DNA of 64,000 bases from Gammaproteobacteria bacterium (GTDB taxonomy: Bacteria; Pseudomonadota; Gammaproteobacteria; SZUA-229). The DNA lies in assembly GCA_026195255.1 (NCBI GenBank), contig JAPHSS010000019.1:1-64000 (forward strand), written 5' to 3'. This document shows, piece after piece, positions 53,952 through 62,934 of the stretch. Each line of letters begins with the position of its first letter. Positions within the stretch are counted from its first letter, which is position 1. The position numbers and the translations under genes were made by a program. The notes beneath the pieces are model-generated. The model was not told where the DNA came from. It was given only the letters and a program-made list of their open reading frames with translations, and searched no databases.

Positions 53952-55253
53952 TTACTTAATTTTCTTCAGCGCTTTTTCCAAATCACTTTGCAACTTTGCA
54001 GAAAACTGTTTGCGAAGTAGATCCTTACCTAGCTCTATTTTAATAAGAGCGCTATTTCGTTTTTCGATTTGAATAATTTCATCATTAAGCAATTTAAGCT
54101 CTGCTTTTAGTTGTTTAAGTTCATCTCGAGCATCAACAGGTTTAACTGCTTTCTTTTTAGCAACAGGTTTTTTCCTGGGCGCGGCCTTTGTCGCAGGTTT
54201 AGCTTTTTTTGTAATCGCCTTCTTTTTAGGTGATGCTTTTGAGGCGACAGCTTTTTCAGTGTTTTTCTTTTTAACAGATGGTTTTTTAACAGGTGATTTT
54301 TTAGCAGCGGCTTTTTTTATGGCCGGTTTTCTGTCTGGACTCGTTTTCGGTGTAGCGGCTACTGGTTTGTTAGCTGTTTTTTCAACAGGTGTTTTCTGGG
54401 TACTGGTTTTCACCGGGGGTACTGTCTCGGTCGTTTGTATTTCAGTAACTGGCTTAGGTGATGTTTTAACTGGTAGGGGTGCCGGAGGAGCAGGAGTCGG
54501 TGCCGGAGTTGACGTGGTTTCAGGCTTTGTATCTGGTTGTACATTCGTGGTTTGCTTAACTTTTGCTGCTGGCTTTGCTGCCGCTATATTCATGCTGGTT
54601 GCCGGACGAGCGCTCTTTAATGCTATTTGCAGAGCAGAGAAAATATCTTTTATATCTCCTTTGCCTTCAACAACAGATAACTTGCCCTGGTTTTTATAAA
54701 AGTCAGCCACAGGTTGAGTTTGAGTTTCATATACACGCAAACGTCTGCTAATGGTTTCTTCATTGTCATCCGAGCGATGATGTAGTTGTCCACCGCATTT
54801 ATCGCATTCTTCACCAAGTGCCGGTGGGTTTGTGAATATATTGAATACTTCTCCGCAATCTTCACAGGTTAACCTGCCGGTTAGACGTTGCATCAGGATA
54901 TCAAAGTCAACATCAATTAATACAGATTTCTGTATAGGCATAGATAGCCCGCCAAGCAATTCATCTAATGCCTTCGCCTGTTCTACATTGCGAGGAAAAC
55001 CGTCTAGAATAAAGCCATTTAGAGCATCAGGGCTGCTCAGACGTTCACGGATCATGCCCAGAACCAGGTCATTAGGCACCAGCTGTCCAGCGTCCATAAT
55101 GGTCTTTGCCTGTCGGCCTAATGGTGTTTGCGCTTCTACGGCTGCGCGCAATAGGTCACCAGTAGAAATTTGTGGAATATTTAATTTATCAACTAATAAC
55201 TTGGCTTGTGTGCCTTTACCGGAGCCGGGTGCCCCTAAAAGTACGAGTCTCAT
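53952..55253 (-). CDS. adk: Adenylate kinase with long histone-H1-like basic tail and coiled coil
   Basis: Adk interconverts AMP, ATP and ADP. Residues 1-215 are a complete long-type enzyme: GAPGSGKGTQ P-loop, STGDLLR, LDGFPRN and a zinc LID with Cys130, Cys133, Cys150 and Cys153. Residues from about 216 to 373 are low complexity, first Pro/Thr/Val-rich, then KKAAAKKSP/KKPSVKKK-type repeats like bacterial histone-H1-like proteins. The last 60 residues are a charged coiled coil (ELKQLKAELKLLNDEI). The total of 433 compares with about 215 usual residues. The frame is continuous with no stop. The tail may bind nucleic acid or polyphosphate; that is inference. It diverges from the pyrophosphatase-like gene across 170 bases. 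Confidence 0.93.
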   Translation of the reverse strand: MRLVLLGAPGSGKGTQAKLLVDKLNIPQISTGDLLRAAVEAQTPLGRQAKTIMDAGQLVPNDLVLGMIRERLSSPDALNGFILDGFPRNVEQAKALDELLGGLSMPIQKSVLIDVDFDILMQRLTGRLTCEDCGEVFNIFTNPPALGEECDKCGGQLHHRSDDNEETISRRLRVYETQTQPVADFYKNQGKLSVVEGKGDIKDIFSALQIALKSARPATSMNIAAAKPAAKVKQTTNVQPDTKPETTSTPAPTPAPPAPLPVKTSPKPVTEIQTTETVPPVKTSTQKTPVEKTANKPVAATPKTSPDRKPAIKKAAAKKSPVKKPSVKKKNTEKAVASKASPKKKAITKKAKPATKAAPRKKPVAKKKAVKPVDARDELKQLKAELKLLNDEIIQIEKRNSALIKIELGKDLLRKQFSAKLQSDLEKALKKIK

Positions 55254-55423
55254 ATCCTTTTCTCCCCCCCTGTTACAGGTTTTTCAGGATTATTATTGGC
55301 AATATCAACGGATTGTAATCAATGCACAGAATAAGTCGAGTATTCTCTGCTGTGGCTTCTTGATATAATTCTATATTAATAGAAAATAGTTCACATGAGC
55401 CACAATTATAAGGTAAGAAGTAT

Positions 55424-55966
55424 ATGAGTCTTAATAATCTCCCCTCAGGAGATGATGCGCCACGCGTTATTGGTGTGGTGATTGAAAGTCCCTTGCACGG
55501 CTCACGCGTAAAATATGAAGTAGAAAATGACAACGGCACCCTGATGCAGGATCGTTTCACGGATACCGCGGTATTTTGCCCCTGTAATTATGGTGTTTTG
55601 CCAGACAGGCTTTTTAAAGATAGTTACCCGGTTGACGTATCGGTAACCGAGGGTCCTATGATCTCTGCTTCGGTTAATCGTTGTCACCCGCTGGAAATGT
55701 TAGAGATGGCAAACGAAGCGGGTGGTGATTACAAAGTACTGGCAGTGTCGGTAAGTAAGTTAAACAAGTTATATAATGATATGCTGAGTCGAATTACTCA
55801 TTTCTTTGAGCAATATAAAACACTGGAAACAGGCAAGTGGGCAAAAGTTGAAAACAGGCCTGGCGTTAATCGCCACATGAAGAATTACCCGGGAGTATCG
55901 GGCGTTATAATCGCAAATCTACTTAAGTGTAAAAAAGTGAATATACAAGGCGCGGTTACAGATTAA
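55424..55966 (+). CDS. Family I inorganic pyrophosphatase homologue with altered active site
   Basis: A 180-residue protein that aligns without gaps to E. coli PPase over its first 105 residues. Kept in E. coli numbering are Glu20, Lys29, Glu31, Arg43, Tyr55, Asp65, Asp70, Glu98, Asp102, Lys104 and the Tyr-Lys pair in HFFEQYK. Changed are Asp67 to Tyr (KDSYPVD), Asp97 to Asn (MANEAGGD) and Tyr51 to Cys (FCPCNYG). About eight residues are missing before the last helix. Asp67 and Asp97 are catalytic or metal residues, so pyrophosphatase activity is doubtful. The stop abuts the mrdA start with zero bases between. AAGGTAAGAAGT lies before the ATG. Confidence 0.85.
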   Translation: MSLNNLPSGDDAPRVIGVVIESPLHGSRVKYEVENDNGTLMQDRFTDTAVFCPCNYGVLPDRLFKDSYPVDVSVTEGPMISASVNRCHPLEMLEMANEAGGDYKVLAVSVSKLNKLYNDMLSRITHFFEQYKTLETGKWAKVENRPGVNRHMKNYPGVSGVIIANLLKCKKVNIQGAVTD

Positions 55967-57829
55967 ATGTTACATCGTGCGGTAATTAAAAACCATGCAT
56001 TAGAGGCGCAACTATTTAAGCGGCGGGCACTTGTGGCGGCGATTTTCTGTGTCCTTATACTACTTGTGTTGCTGTCTCGTCTTGTCTATTTACAGTTTTT
56101 TGAGTTTAGTCACTTCTCCACATTGTCTGAAAACAACCGGGTTCACCTAAGCCCTCTGGCTCCAAATCGCGGCTTGATTTATGACAGAAATGGCGTTGTT
56201 CTCGCAGAGAATCGTCCCTCTTATCAGTTAGAGCTGACTCCCGAACAAATAAAAAATATGCCGGACACATTGCATGATTTAGGTGAAATTGTCGATTTGG
56301 ATGAAGATACCCTTAAGCGATTTGATCGATTGTTAAAACGTAGTAATAAGTTTGAAGGGATTCCTTTACGCACTAAATTGTCTGAAGAAGAAGTCGCAAA
56401 ACTTGCGGTTAATCGCCATCGATTTCCGGGTGTAGAAGTTAAAGCACGACTTGGCAGATTTTATCCGCTGGCTAAAAGCATGGCGCATGTGGTGGGTTAT
56501 GTTGGCCGAATTGATGAAAAAGAATTAAAACGGATAGACGAAACAAATTATAAAGGCACAACGCATATCGGCAAGAACGGGCTTGAGCGATATTATGAAG
56601 ATCAGCTGCATGGTCTGGTCGGTTATCAAAATAATGAAGTTAACGTTCAGGGTAGAGAGTTGCGTGTACTGGATAAAATTCCTCCGGTACCGGGAAATAA
56701 TATCTGGTTAACGCTTGATGCACGACTTCAGCAGGTAGCAGAAAAAGCACTGCAAGGTTACACCGGTTCGGTTGTTGTGATGAAACCCCATACAGGTGAA
56801 ATACTGGCCATGGTGAGCCTGCCTTCGTTTGACCCAAACTTGTTTGTGCACGGTATCAGTCATAAAAATTATAAACGTCTGCGAGACTCACCTGATCGAC
56901 CTTTGTTTAATCGTTCAATTAAGGGTCAGTATCCTCCAGGCTCAACAGTCAAACCCTTTGTGGCTTTAGGTGGGCTGGAGACTAAGTCTATTGGTCATAA
57001 AGAGCAAATCAACTGTACCGGGCATTATCTGTTGCCTAATGAAGAGCGAAAATACCGCGACTGGAAAAAAACCGGCCATGGTATGGTTGATCTTGATAAG
57101 TCGATAGCAGAGTCCTGTGATGTTTATTATTACGAGTTAGCTTATCGTATGGGGATTAATCGCATTCATGAGTTCTTACATCAGTTTGGTTTCGGTGAGA
57201 AAACAGGGGTTGATTTATTAGGCGAGCGTGCCGGTTTATTGCCTTCAAGAGAATGGAAAAAACGCACCAGAAATAAAATCTGGTTCCCAGGTGAAACGCT
57301 CATTACAGGAATTGGCCAGGGTTATATGTTAGCCACACCATTGCAGCTGGCCAGTGCAACGTCAATACTCAGTATGCGCGGCAAGGTGTACTCACCTCAT
57401 TTATTATCGGCAATTGAGGTGCCGGGCGATGAAGAAAAAGTAAACATTGTCTGGCCGCCAAGAGAGCCTGTAAAGCTTAAACGTGAAGCAAACTGGGGGC
57501 ACTCTATTCAGGGCATGGTGAGTGTGCTTCATGGTCTAAGGGGCACAGCTAGAAATACCGGTTATGGTCTGGATTTTAAAATGGCAGGCAAAACTGGCAC
57601 AGCACAAGTGTTTGGAATAGCCCAGGATGCGGAATATGACGAAGAAACCATCGCAAAAAAATTACGTGATCACGCCCTGTTTATTAGTTTCGCGCCTTAT
57701 AAAGACCCTAAAATCGTTGTCGCAGTAATTGCGGAAAATGGTAGTCATGGTAGTAGCGTCGCGGCACCAATTTCACGTAAGATTATAGATGAGTGGATTA
57801 AGAATAATAAAGGGAAAAACGCTAAGTGA
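55967..57829 (+). CDS. mrdA: Penicillin-binding protein 2, elongasome transpeptidase
   Basis: PBP2 crosslinks peptidoglycan during rod elongation together with RodA. The 620-residue protein has a membrane helix at about 23-43, the dimerisation region with PNRGLIYDRNG near 67-77, and a transpeptidase domain. That domain has PPGSTVKP (Ser326, Lys329), the SxN-type SCD in AESCDVYYYELA near 385 and AGKTGTAQ near 545. It begins immediately after the pyrophosphatase-like gene and overlaps mrdB by four bases, so it heads a tight wall-elongation operon. Confidence 0.97.
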   Translation: MLHRAVIKNHALEAQLFKRRALVAAIFCVLILLVLLSRLVYLQFFEFSHFSTLSENNRVHLSPLAPNRGLIYDRNGVVLAENRPSYQLELTPEQIKNMPDTLHDLGEIVDLDEDTLKRFDRLLKRSNKFEGIPLRTKLSEEEVAKLAVNRHRFPGVEVKARLGRFYPLAKSMAHVVGYVGRIDEKELKRIDETNYKGTTHIGKNGLERYYEDQLHGLVGYQNNEVNVQGRELRVLDKIPPVPGNNIWLTLDARLQQVAEKALQGYTGSVVVMKPHTGEILAMVSLPSFDPNLFVHGISHKNYKRLRDSPDRPLFNRSIKGQYPPGSTVKPFVALGGLETKSIGHKEQINCTGHYLLPNEERKYRDWKKTGHGMVDLDKSIAESCDVYYYELAYRMGINRIHEFLHQFGFGEKTGVDLLGERAGLLPSREWKKRTRNKIWFPGETLITGIGQGYMLATPLQLASATSILSMRGKVYSPHLLSAIEVPGDEEKVNIVWPPREPVKLKREANWGHSIQGMVSVLHGLRGTARNTGYGLDFKMAGKTGTAQVFGIAQDAEYDEETIAKKLRDHALFISFAPYKDPKIVVAVIAENGSHGSSVAAPISRKIIDEWIKNNKGKNAK

Positions 57830-58950
57830 GTAAAATTCAGGGCAAGCAATATTTCCCGAGCTTTAGTCTACGTCTGATGCGTGTGCTGCACCTGGATCAT
57901 GCCCTTATGTTAGGTATTGGCGCGCTTTTGTTAGTCGGTTTGATAGTATTGTATAGCGCAGGTGATGAATCGTCGGCGCTGATTCATCGGCAACTTACCC
58001 GAATAGCTCTGGCAGTGGTGGTTATGTTAATCATTGCGCAGATACCTTCGAGCACACTGCGTTCCTGGTCACCCTGGATGTATATCGTGGGAGTGATATT
58101 ACTTGTGCTGGTACTCTTAATGGGAGATGTCGGTAAAGGCGCGCAGCGCTGGTTAGACCTCGGTTTTATACGTTTTCAGCCATCTGAAATGATGAAACTG
58201 GTGACCCCTATGATGGTGGCGTGGTACTTTGCTGAAAAACCCTTACCACCTTCCTGGCGTACTTTATTGGTCGCCGCAGTATTAATACTCGTGCCCACAT
58301 TCCTGATCGCCAGACAGCCTGATCTGGGGACTTCATTGCTTATATTTGCTGCCGGTTTTTTTGTTATTTTTCTAGGTGGTTTGAGCTGGCGGCTGATGTT
58401 TGGGATGTGCGTGCTGGCTGCATCCATGTTACCTGTGTTGTGGCATTTTATGCACGACTATCAGCGTGGAAGGGTAATGACATTACTGGATCCCGGGCGA
58501 GATCCTCTGGGCGCCGGTTATCATATTATTCAATCACAAATAGCCATAGGTTCCGGTGGTGTCTATGGCCGTGGCTGGTTAAACGGAAGCCAGTCTCACC
58601 TTAACTTCCTGCCAGAACAGTCTACAGATTTTATTTTTGCGGTATTTGCAGAAGAGTTCGGCTTGATCGGGGGCTTGTTATTGCTGATATTATATGGCTT
58701 TATTATTATTCGAGGTTTGATGATTGCAGTTCAGGGGCAAGATACATTCGCACGTTTACTGGGTGGAAGTTTAAGTCTTACTTTTTTTGTTTATTTATTT
58801 GTAAATGTGGGAATGGTTTCAGGTATTTTACCAGTGGTTGGGGTACCATTGCCCCTAATCAGTTATGGCGGTACATCAATGGTTACCCTAATGGCGGCTT
58901 TTGGAATGTTAATGTCGATAAACTCTCATAGAAAATTATGGTCCAAGTAA
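57826..58950 (+). CDS. mrdB: RodA SEDS glycosyltransferase
   Basis: RodA polymerises glycan strands from lipid II in the elongasome with PBP2. The 374-residue polytopic SEDS protein has about ten helices. Family features are GAQRWLDLGFIRFQPSEMMKL near 104-124 (position guide), RQPDLGTSLLIFAAG near 162-176, DPLGAGYHIIQSQIAIGSGG near 225-244 (with the catalytic aspartate region close by), LPEQSTDFIFAVFAEE near 260-275 and GVPLPLISYGGTSM near 341. The GTG start lies within GTGA over the mrdA stop. Confidence 0.97.
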   Translation: MSKIQGKQYFPSFSLRLMRVLHLDHALMLGIGALLLVGLIVLYSAGDESSALIHRQLTRIALAVVVMLIIAQIPSSTLRSWSPWMYIVGVILLVLVLLMGDVGKGAQRWLDLGFIRFQPSEMMKLVTPMMVAWYFAEKPLPPSWRTLLVAAVLILVPTFLIARQPDLGTSLLIFAAGFFVIFLGGLSWRLMFGMCVLAASMLPVLWHFMHDYQRGRVMTLLDPGRDPLGAGYHIIQSQIAIGSGGVYGRGWLNGSQSHLNFLPEQSTDFIFAVFAEEFGLIGGLLLLILYGFIIIRGLMIAVQGQDTFARLLGGSLSLTFFVYLFVNVGMVSGILPVVGVPLPLISYGGTSMVTLMAAFGMLMSINSHRKLWSK

Positions 58951-58992
58951 TGATATTTCAATTAACGTACACGTATATAGAAAATTAAAAAT

Positions 58993-60033
58993 ATGAAAAA
59001 AATGTCCATTTTTAAAAACATTAGCATCTCAGCACTTATTTTGTGTGTATTGCCCGTTACTGCTAGCGCTAACTATAGTCAGCGTAAAGACGTGCAGAAA
59101 TTCATTGCTGAAATGCATAAAGAGCACGGCTTTGATACAGAACTGATGACGTCCTGGATGGAAGGTGTTGAACAGCAAAAAACGGCTATAGAAGCCATAT
59201 CACGCCCGGCAGAAGGTGTTCTTACATGGGCAAAATATAGAAAAATATTTATCACGGATAGCCGTATAAATAAAGGCGTTAAATTCTGGAAAGAAAATGT
59301 ACAGCTTTTGAGCCGCGCAGAAAAAGAATTTGGTGTGCCTGCTGAGTTTCTGGTGGCTATTATTGGTGTTGAGACATATTACGGAAAACGTGCAGGCAGT
59401 TATCGTGTGCTGGATGCCTTAACCACTTTGGGTTTTGATTACCCATTAGAAAACACAACGCAAAAAAGAAGAGATGCACGGGAAAAGTTTTTTAGAAAAG
59501 AACTGAAGGAATTTCTATTAATGACAAGGGAAGAAAAAGTAGACCCTCGATCTTTAAAAGGCTCCTATGCTGGTGCCATGGGTATGCCTCAATTTATACC
59601 AAGTAGCTTCAGACATTATGCAGTTGATTTTGATGGTAATGGAGTGCGTGATTTCTGGAATGGTTCGGCAGACTCCATTGGCAGTGTGGCGAATTACTTT
59701 AAAAAACATGGCTGGAAAGAAAACCAGCCTGTTGCTAGTCGCGCGTCCGTAGAGAAAAGTTCAAGAAAGCTGGGCAGTAAAAAAATGAGACCCCATACCA
59801 GCGTGGCTGAATATAAACAACAGGGTGTTAAACCGGCAGACGACTTTAAAGCAACTGATAAAGCCACATTATTATTGTTGAGCGGACAGGAAGGCGACGA
59901 GTACTGGATAACGCTTAATAATTTCTATGTAATTACCCGTTATAACCACAGCCCTTTATACGCAATGGCGGTATTTCAGCTCAGCCAGGCTGTGTCAGAA
60001 AAGTACAATGCTCAGATAAATGCACAAAAATAA
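58993..60033 (+). CDS. mltB: Lytic murein transglycosylase B
   Basis: MltB cleaves glycan strands to anhydro-muropeptides. The 346-residue precursor has a signal peptide ending PVTASA. Unlike E. coli MltB it has no lipobox cysteine, so it is probably soluble. The catalytic glutamate is Glu127 in IIGVETYYGKRAG. Family blocks are GSYAGAMGMPQFIPSSFRHY near 189-208 and DFDGNGVRDFWNGSADSIGS near 212-231. YNHSPLYAMAVFQLS near the C-terminus is also typical. The next gene, rlpA, starts inside its last codons. Confidence 0.96.
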   Translation: MKKMSIFKNISISALILCVLPVTASANYSQRKDVQKFIAEMHKEHGFDTELMTSWMEGVEQQKTAIEAISRPAEGVLTWAKYRKIFITDSRINKGVKFWKENVQLLSRAEKEFGVPAEFLVAIIGVETYYGKRAGSYRVLDALTTLGFDYPLENTTQKRRDAREKFFRKELKEFLLMTREEKVDPRSLKGSYAGAMGMPQFIPSSFRHYAVDFDGNGVRDFWNGSADSIGSVANYFKKHGWKENQPVASRASVEKSSRKLGSKKMRPHTSVAEYKQQGVKPADDFKATDKATLLLLSGQEGDEYWITLNNFYVITRYNHSPLYAMAVFQLSQAVSEKYNAQINAQK

Positions 60034-60832
60034 ACGTTTATATAAAATTGTTGTTTTTAGCCTGTCTCTAAGCAGCTTAATACTAAATTTATCAGGCTGT
60101 GTTAGCAGCGGTGATAGTGCTCCAGATGATTTTTCTAGAAATGATACGCCCGATGCGATACCTGCAAATGAGCCATTAAGTCGTTATGGAAATATGCCTA
60201 GCTATACGGTGCGTGGTAAAACCTATAATGTTTTAAAAAGCTCAAATGGTTTTTCACAGGAAGGTATTGCGTCCTGGTATGGCACAAAATTTCATGGCAG
60301 AAAAACCTCGAGTGGTGAGCCATACAATATGTATGCAATGACAGCCGCACATAAAACCCTGCCATTACCAACCTATGTTGAAGTAACCCACAAAGGAAAT
60401 GGTCGTAAAGTTATTCTAAAGGTAAATGATCGCGGGCCTTTTCATGAAGGTCGGGTAATTGATTTGTCTTATGCCGCAGCCCGTAAACTAGGTATTTCAG
60501 CTACCGGCACTGGCCCGGTTAGCTTGCGCACAATTAATACCTCTGCCCTTGATTTGAAAACAAGTGAAGTAGTGTTACCTGAAGCAATAAACGATGATGG
60601 TAATATTCTTGTGCAGGTAGCCGCTATGGGTAGTGAGTCAGCCGCTGAAAAAATGGCAGGCAATTTACGAGACAAAAAAATACCCAGTGTGCGAGTGCAT
60701 GTGATTGAAAATGACGGTAAGAAGTTATACCGGGTTCGTATAGGCCCCATTCCCAATGTTGATCTGGCATATCAGGTTATTAGTGAGTTAAATGAGATGG
60801 GCTTAAATTCAGCTCGAGTTATTGTTGATTAA
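60020..60832 (+). CDS. rlpA: Septal-ring lytic transglycosylase RlpA (DPBB and SPOR lipoprotein)
   Basis: RlpA is an outer-membrane lipoprotein that in Pseudomonas cleaves naked glycan strands at the septum. The 270-residue precursor has a lipobox NLSGC with Cys27. The double-psi beta barrel has GIASWYGTKFHGRKTSSGE near 82-100, AMTAAHKTLPLPTYVEV and VNDRGPFHEGRVIDLSYAAA near 134-153. The C-terminal SPOR domain has ILVQVAAMGSESAAEKMA and YRVRIGPIP. It overlaps mltB by 14 bases. Confidence 0.95.
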   Translation: MHKNKRLYKIVVFSLSLSSLILNLSGCVSSGDSAPDDFSRNDTPDAIPANEPLSRYGNMPSYTVRGKTYNVLKSSNGFSQEGIASWYGTKFHGRKTSSGEPYNMYAMTAAHKTLPLPTYVEVTHKGNGRKVILKVNDRGPFHEGRVIDLSYAAARKLGISATGTGPVSLRTINTSALDLKTSEVVLPEAINDDGNILVQVAAMGSESAAEKMAGNLRDKKIPSVRVHVIENDGKKLYRVRIGPIPNVDLAYQVISELNEMGLNSARVIVD

Positions 60833-60836
60833 ATGC

Positions 60837-60856
60837 CCTGCATTTAATCATGCAGG
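60837..60856. promoter_or_regulatory. Small inverted repeat at the rlpA-dacA junction
   Basis: CCTGCAT and ATGCAGG are exact reverse complements around six bases, just after the rlpA stop. The right arm contains the earliest in-frame ATG of the dacA frame, which would be buried in the stem. This is one reason to place the dacA start further in. It may affect translation of dacA or act as a processing stem; neither is shown. Confidence 0.4.
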
Positions 60857-60870
60857 TTAATTTTATTAAG

Positions 60871-62019
60871 ATGAAAAAAAATATGATGAAAAAAACTGTT
60901 CTAAGTATTACGTTAGTTTTAATTTCAATATTAATGGTTGTGCAAGCAACACCTGTGCCATCGCCACCCAAGCTGGCAGCAAAAAGCTTTCTATTAATTG
61001 ATTTTAATAGCGGACGAATTTTAGCTGAAAAAAATATCAATAAAAAAGTTGAACCCGCTAGCATCACTAAATTGATGACCGCTTATGTTATATATAAAGA
61101 GATAGAATCAGCTCGTTTGAGTCTTGATGAGGATGTGACTATCAGCAAAAAAGCCTGGAAAATGAAAGGCTCAAAAATGTTTGTTGAAGTGGGTAAAAAA
61201 GTTAGCGTAGAAGATTTGTTAAAAGGCCTGATTATACAATCTGGGAATGATGCCACGGTTGCACTTGCTGAGCACATTGCGGGAAGTGAGTCGACTTTTG
61301 CCGATTATATGAACCAGTATGCCAAAGAACTGGGAATGCGCGATACCAACTTTGTAAATGCGACCGGTTGGCCAAATAAAAATCACGTCACCACAGCGGC
61401 AGATCTGGCAAAACTGGCAACAGCTATTATTAAAGAATTTCCAGAGCATTACACGCGATATAAAGTGAAAGAATTCACCTATAACGGCATTAAACAATAT
61501 AATCGAAATAAATTGTTATGGCGTGATAAAAGTGTTGATGGATTTAAAACCGGACACACCGAATCTGCGGGTTACTGTCTGGTTGCTTCAGCCAAACGTG
61601 ATGATATGCGTTTGATTTCTATTGTATTAGGTACAAAAAGTGAAAAAACCAGAGAAAATGTTAGCCAGTCTTTAATCAGTTATGGCTTCCGTTTTTATGA
61701 AAGCAACAAGTTATACAGTGCCGGTGAATCACTTAATACTGCAAGAGTATGGATGGGTGCAAGTGCCAGCTTGAATTTAGGTTTAAGTGAAGATCTGATT
61801 GTAACTATACCTAGAGGTCAGTATAAAAAGCTAGATGCGGTGATCGATATTAATCAAAGTATTGAAGCGCCTGTAACAAAAGGTCAGAAACTGGGTGTGG
61901 TTAGTATTAAACTTGATGATAAAGAAATTGTTTCACAGCCATTAATTGCATTACAGTCTATAGATGAAGGTAGTTTATGGCAGCGTGGAAAAGACCATAT
62001 TATTAAGTTGTTTCAGTAA
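60871..62019 (+). CDS. dacA: D-alanyl-D-alanine carboxypeptidase (PBP5 type)
   Basis: DacA removes the terminal D-alanine of pentapeptides and limits crosslinking. The protein of about 382 residues has a signal peptide (MKKNMMKKTVLSITLVLI...VVQA) and a peptidase S11 domain. Catalytic motifs are PASITKLM, SGNDATVALAEH and FKTGHTESAGYCL. A C-terminal beta domain (LIVTIPRGQYKKL) and a terminal amphipathic anchor (QRGKDHIIKLF) follow. The start is ambiguous: ATGs at 60850, 60871, 60880 and 60883 are in frame, none with a good ribosome site. I chose 60871 on signal-peptide grounds. Confidence 0.95.
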   Translation: MKKNMMKKTVLSITLVLISILMVVQATPVPSPPKLAAKSFLLIDFNSGRILAEKNINKKVEPASITKLMTAYVIYKEIESARLSLDEDVTISKKAWKMKGSKMFVEVGKKVSVEDLLKGLIIQSGNDATVALAEHIAGSESTFADYMNQYAKELGMRDTNFVNATGWPNKNHVTTAADLAKLATAIIKEFPEHYTRYKVKEFTYNGIKQYNRNKLLWRDKSVDGFKTGHTESAGYCLVASAKRDDMRLISIVLGTKSEKTRENVSQSLISYGFRFYESNKLYSAGESLNTARVWMGASASLNLGLSEDLIVTIPRGQYKKLDAVIDINQSIEAPVTKGQKLGVVSIKLDDKEIVSQPLIALQSIDEGSLWQRGKDHIIKLFQ

Positions 62020-62044
62020 CTATTAAAAATTCGAGTACATCAGA

Positions 62045-62920
62045 ATGTCTAATGTTTATTTAAATGGTGAATATTTACCGCTAGATCAGGCAAAAATTTC
62101 TGTATTGGACAGAGGGTTTCTGTTTGCGGATGGTGTATATGAAGTAATTCCGGTCTATGGTGGGCGTTTATTACGCATGCGTGAACATATGCAGCGTTTA
62201 CAGAATAGTCTGGATGCTATTCGACTAGAAAATCCATTAACAAATACACAATGGCTTGAAATTGCCGAAAAGTTATTGTTAGATAATCCTAATTCTGGCC
62301 CAGGTGACGATAAGTATGTTTACCTGCAGGTTACACGGGGTGTTGCAGCAAAACGTAATCATGGTTTCCCGGATGAAGTAAATCAGACCGTATTTATGAT
62401 GGTTAATGAAATGGCACCGGTTAATAAAGAAGAATTACGTCAGGGGGTATCTGCAATAACCCTCGACGACATTCGCTGGAAAGCCTGTCACGTAAAATCA
62501 ATTTCTTTATTAGGTAACATTCTTTTGCGCCAGCAAGCGCATGATAATGGTGCAGCGGAAGCTATCTTAATCAATGAAGGCCTGGTTACTGAAGGTGCCG
62601 CAAGCAATGTGTTTGCAGTAATTGATGATGTGTTAGTAACCGCGCCGATGGGTAACCGCTTATTACCGGGCATTACCCGTGATTTAATTCTCGAACTGGC
62701 CGCTGAAAATAATATAAATTATGAAGAGCGAGATTTTACCGAGCAGGAGCTGCTTACAGCGTCAGAAATATGGTTTAGCAGCTCAACCAAAGAAATCTTG
62801 CCGGTTGTCGAGCTTAATGGAAAACCCGTTGCAAATGGTCAATCTGGCCCCATATGGGAGAAGATGATAGATATTTATCAGGCCTGTAAAGCCAAACTCA
62901 GGTCGGGTGAAACGAGTTAA
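62045..62920 (+). CDS. dat: D-amino-acid (D-alanine) aminotransferase
   Basis: A 291-residue class IV PLP aminotransferase. Its place after dacA suggests it recycles D-alanine to pyruvate or makes D-glutamate. Typical blocks are VYLNGEYLPLDQAKISVLDRG near the start, FADGVYEVIPVY near 28-39, YLQVTRGVA near 98, the PLP lysine in KACHVKSISLLGNILLR near 146-162, and EGAASNVFAV near 188. FSSSTKEILPV near 248 is also typical. Branched-chain aminotransferase IlvE is the other class IV option, but the gene order dacA-dat-ybeD-lipB favours Dat. Confidence 0.93.
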   Translation: MSNVYLNGEYLPLDQAKISVLDRGFLFADGVYEVIPVYGGRLLRMREHMQRLQNSLDAIRLENPLTNTQWLEIAEKLLLDNPNSGPGDDKYVYLQVTRGVAAKRNHGFPDEVNQTVFMMVNEMAPVNKEELRQGVSAITLDDIRWKACHVKSISLLGNILLRQQAHDNGAAEAILINEGLVTEGAASNVFAVIDDVLVTAPMGNRLLPGITRDLILELAAENNINYEERDFTEQELLTASEIWFSSSTKEILPVVELNGKPVANGQSGPIWEKMIDIYQACKAKLRSGETS

Positions 62921-62934
62921 CGGTAATTAGAGTG

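Noticed and set aside
54259-54699. Plus-strand frame of 146 codons opposite the adk tail
   Set aside because: Antisense of Lys/Ala/Pro codons, giving a Phe/Gly/Val-rich nonsense composition. The minus frame has the recognisable Adk continuation.
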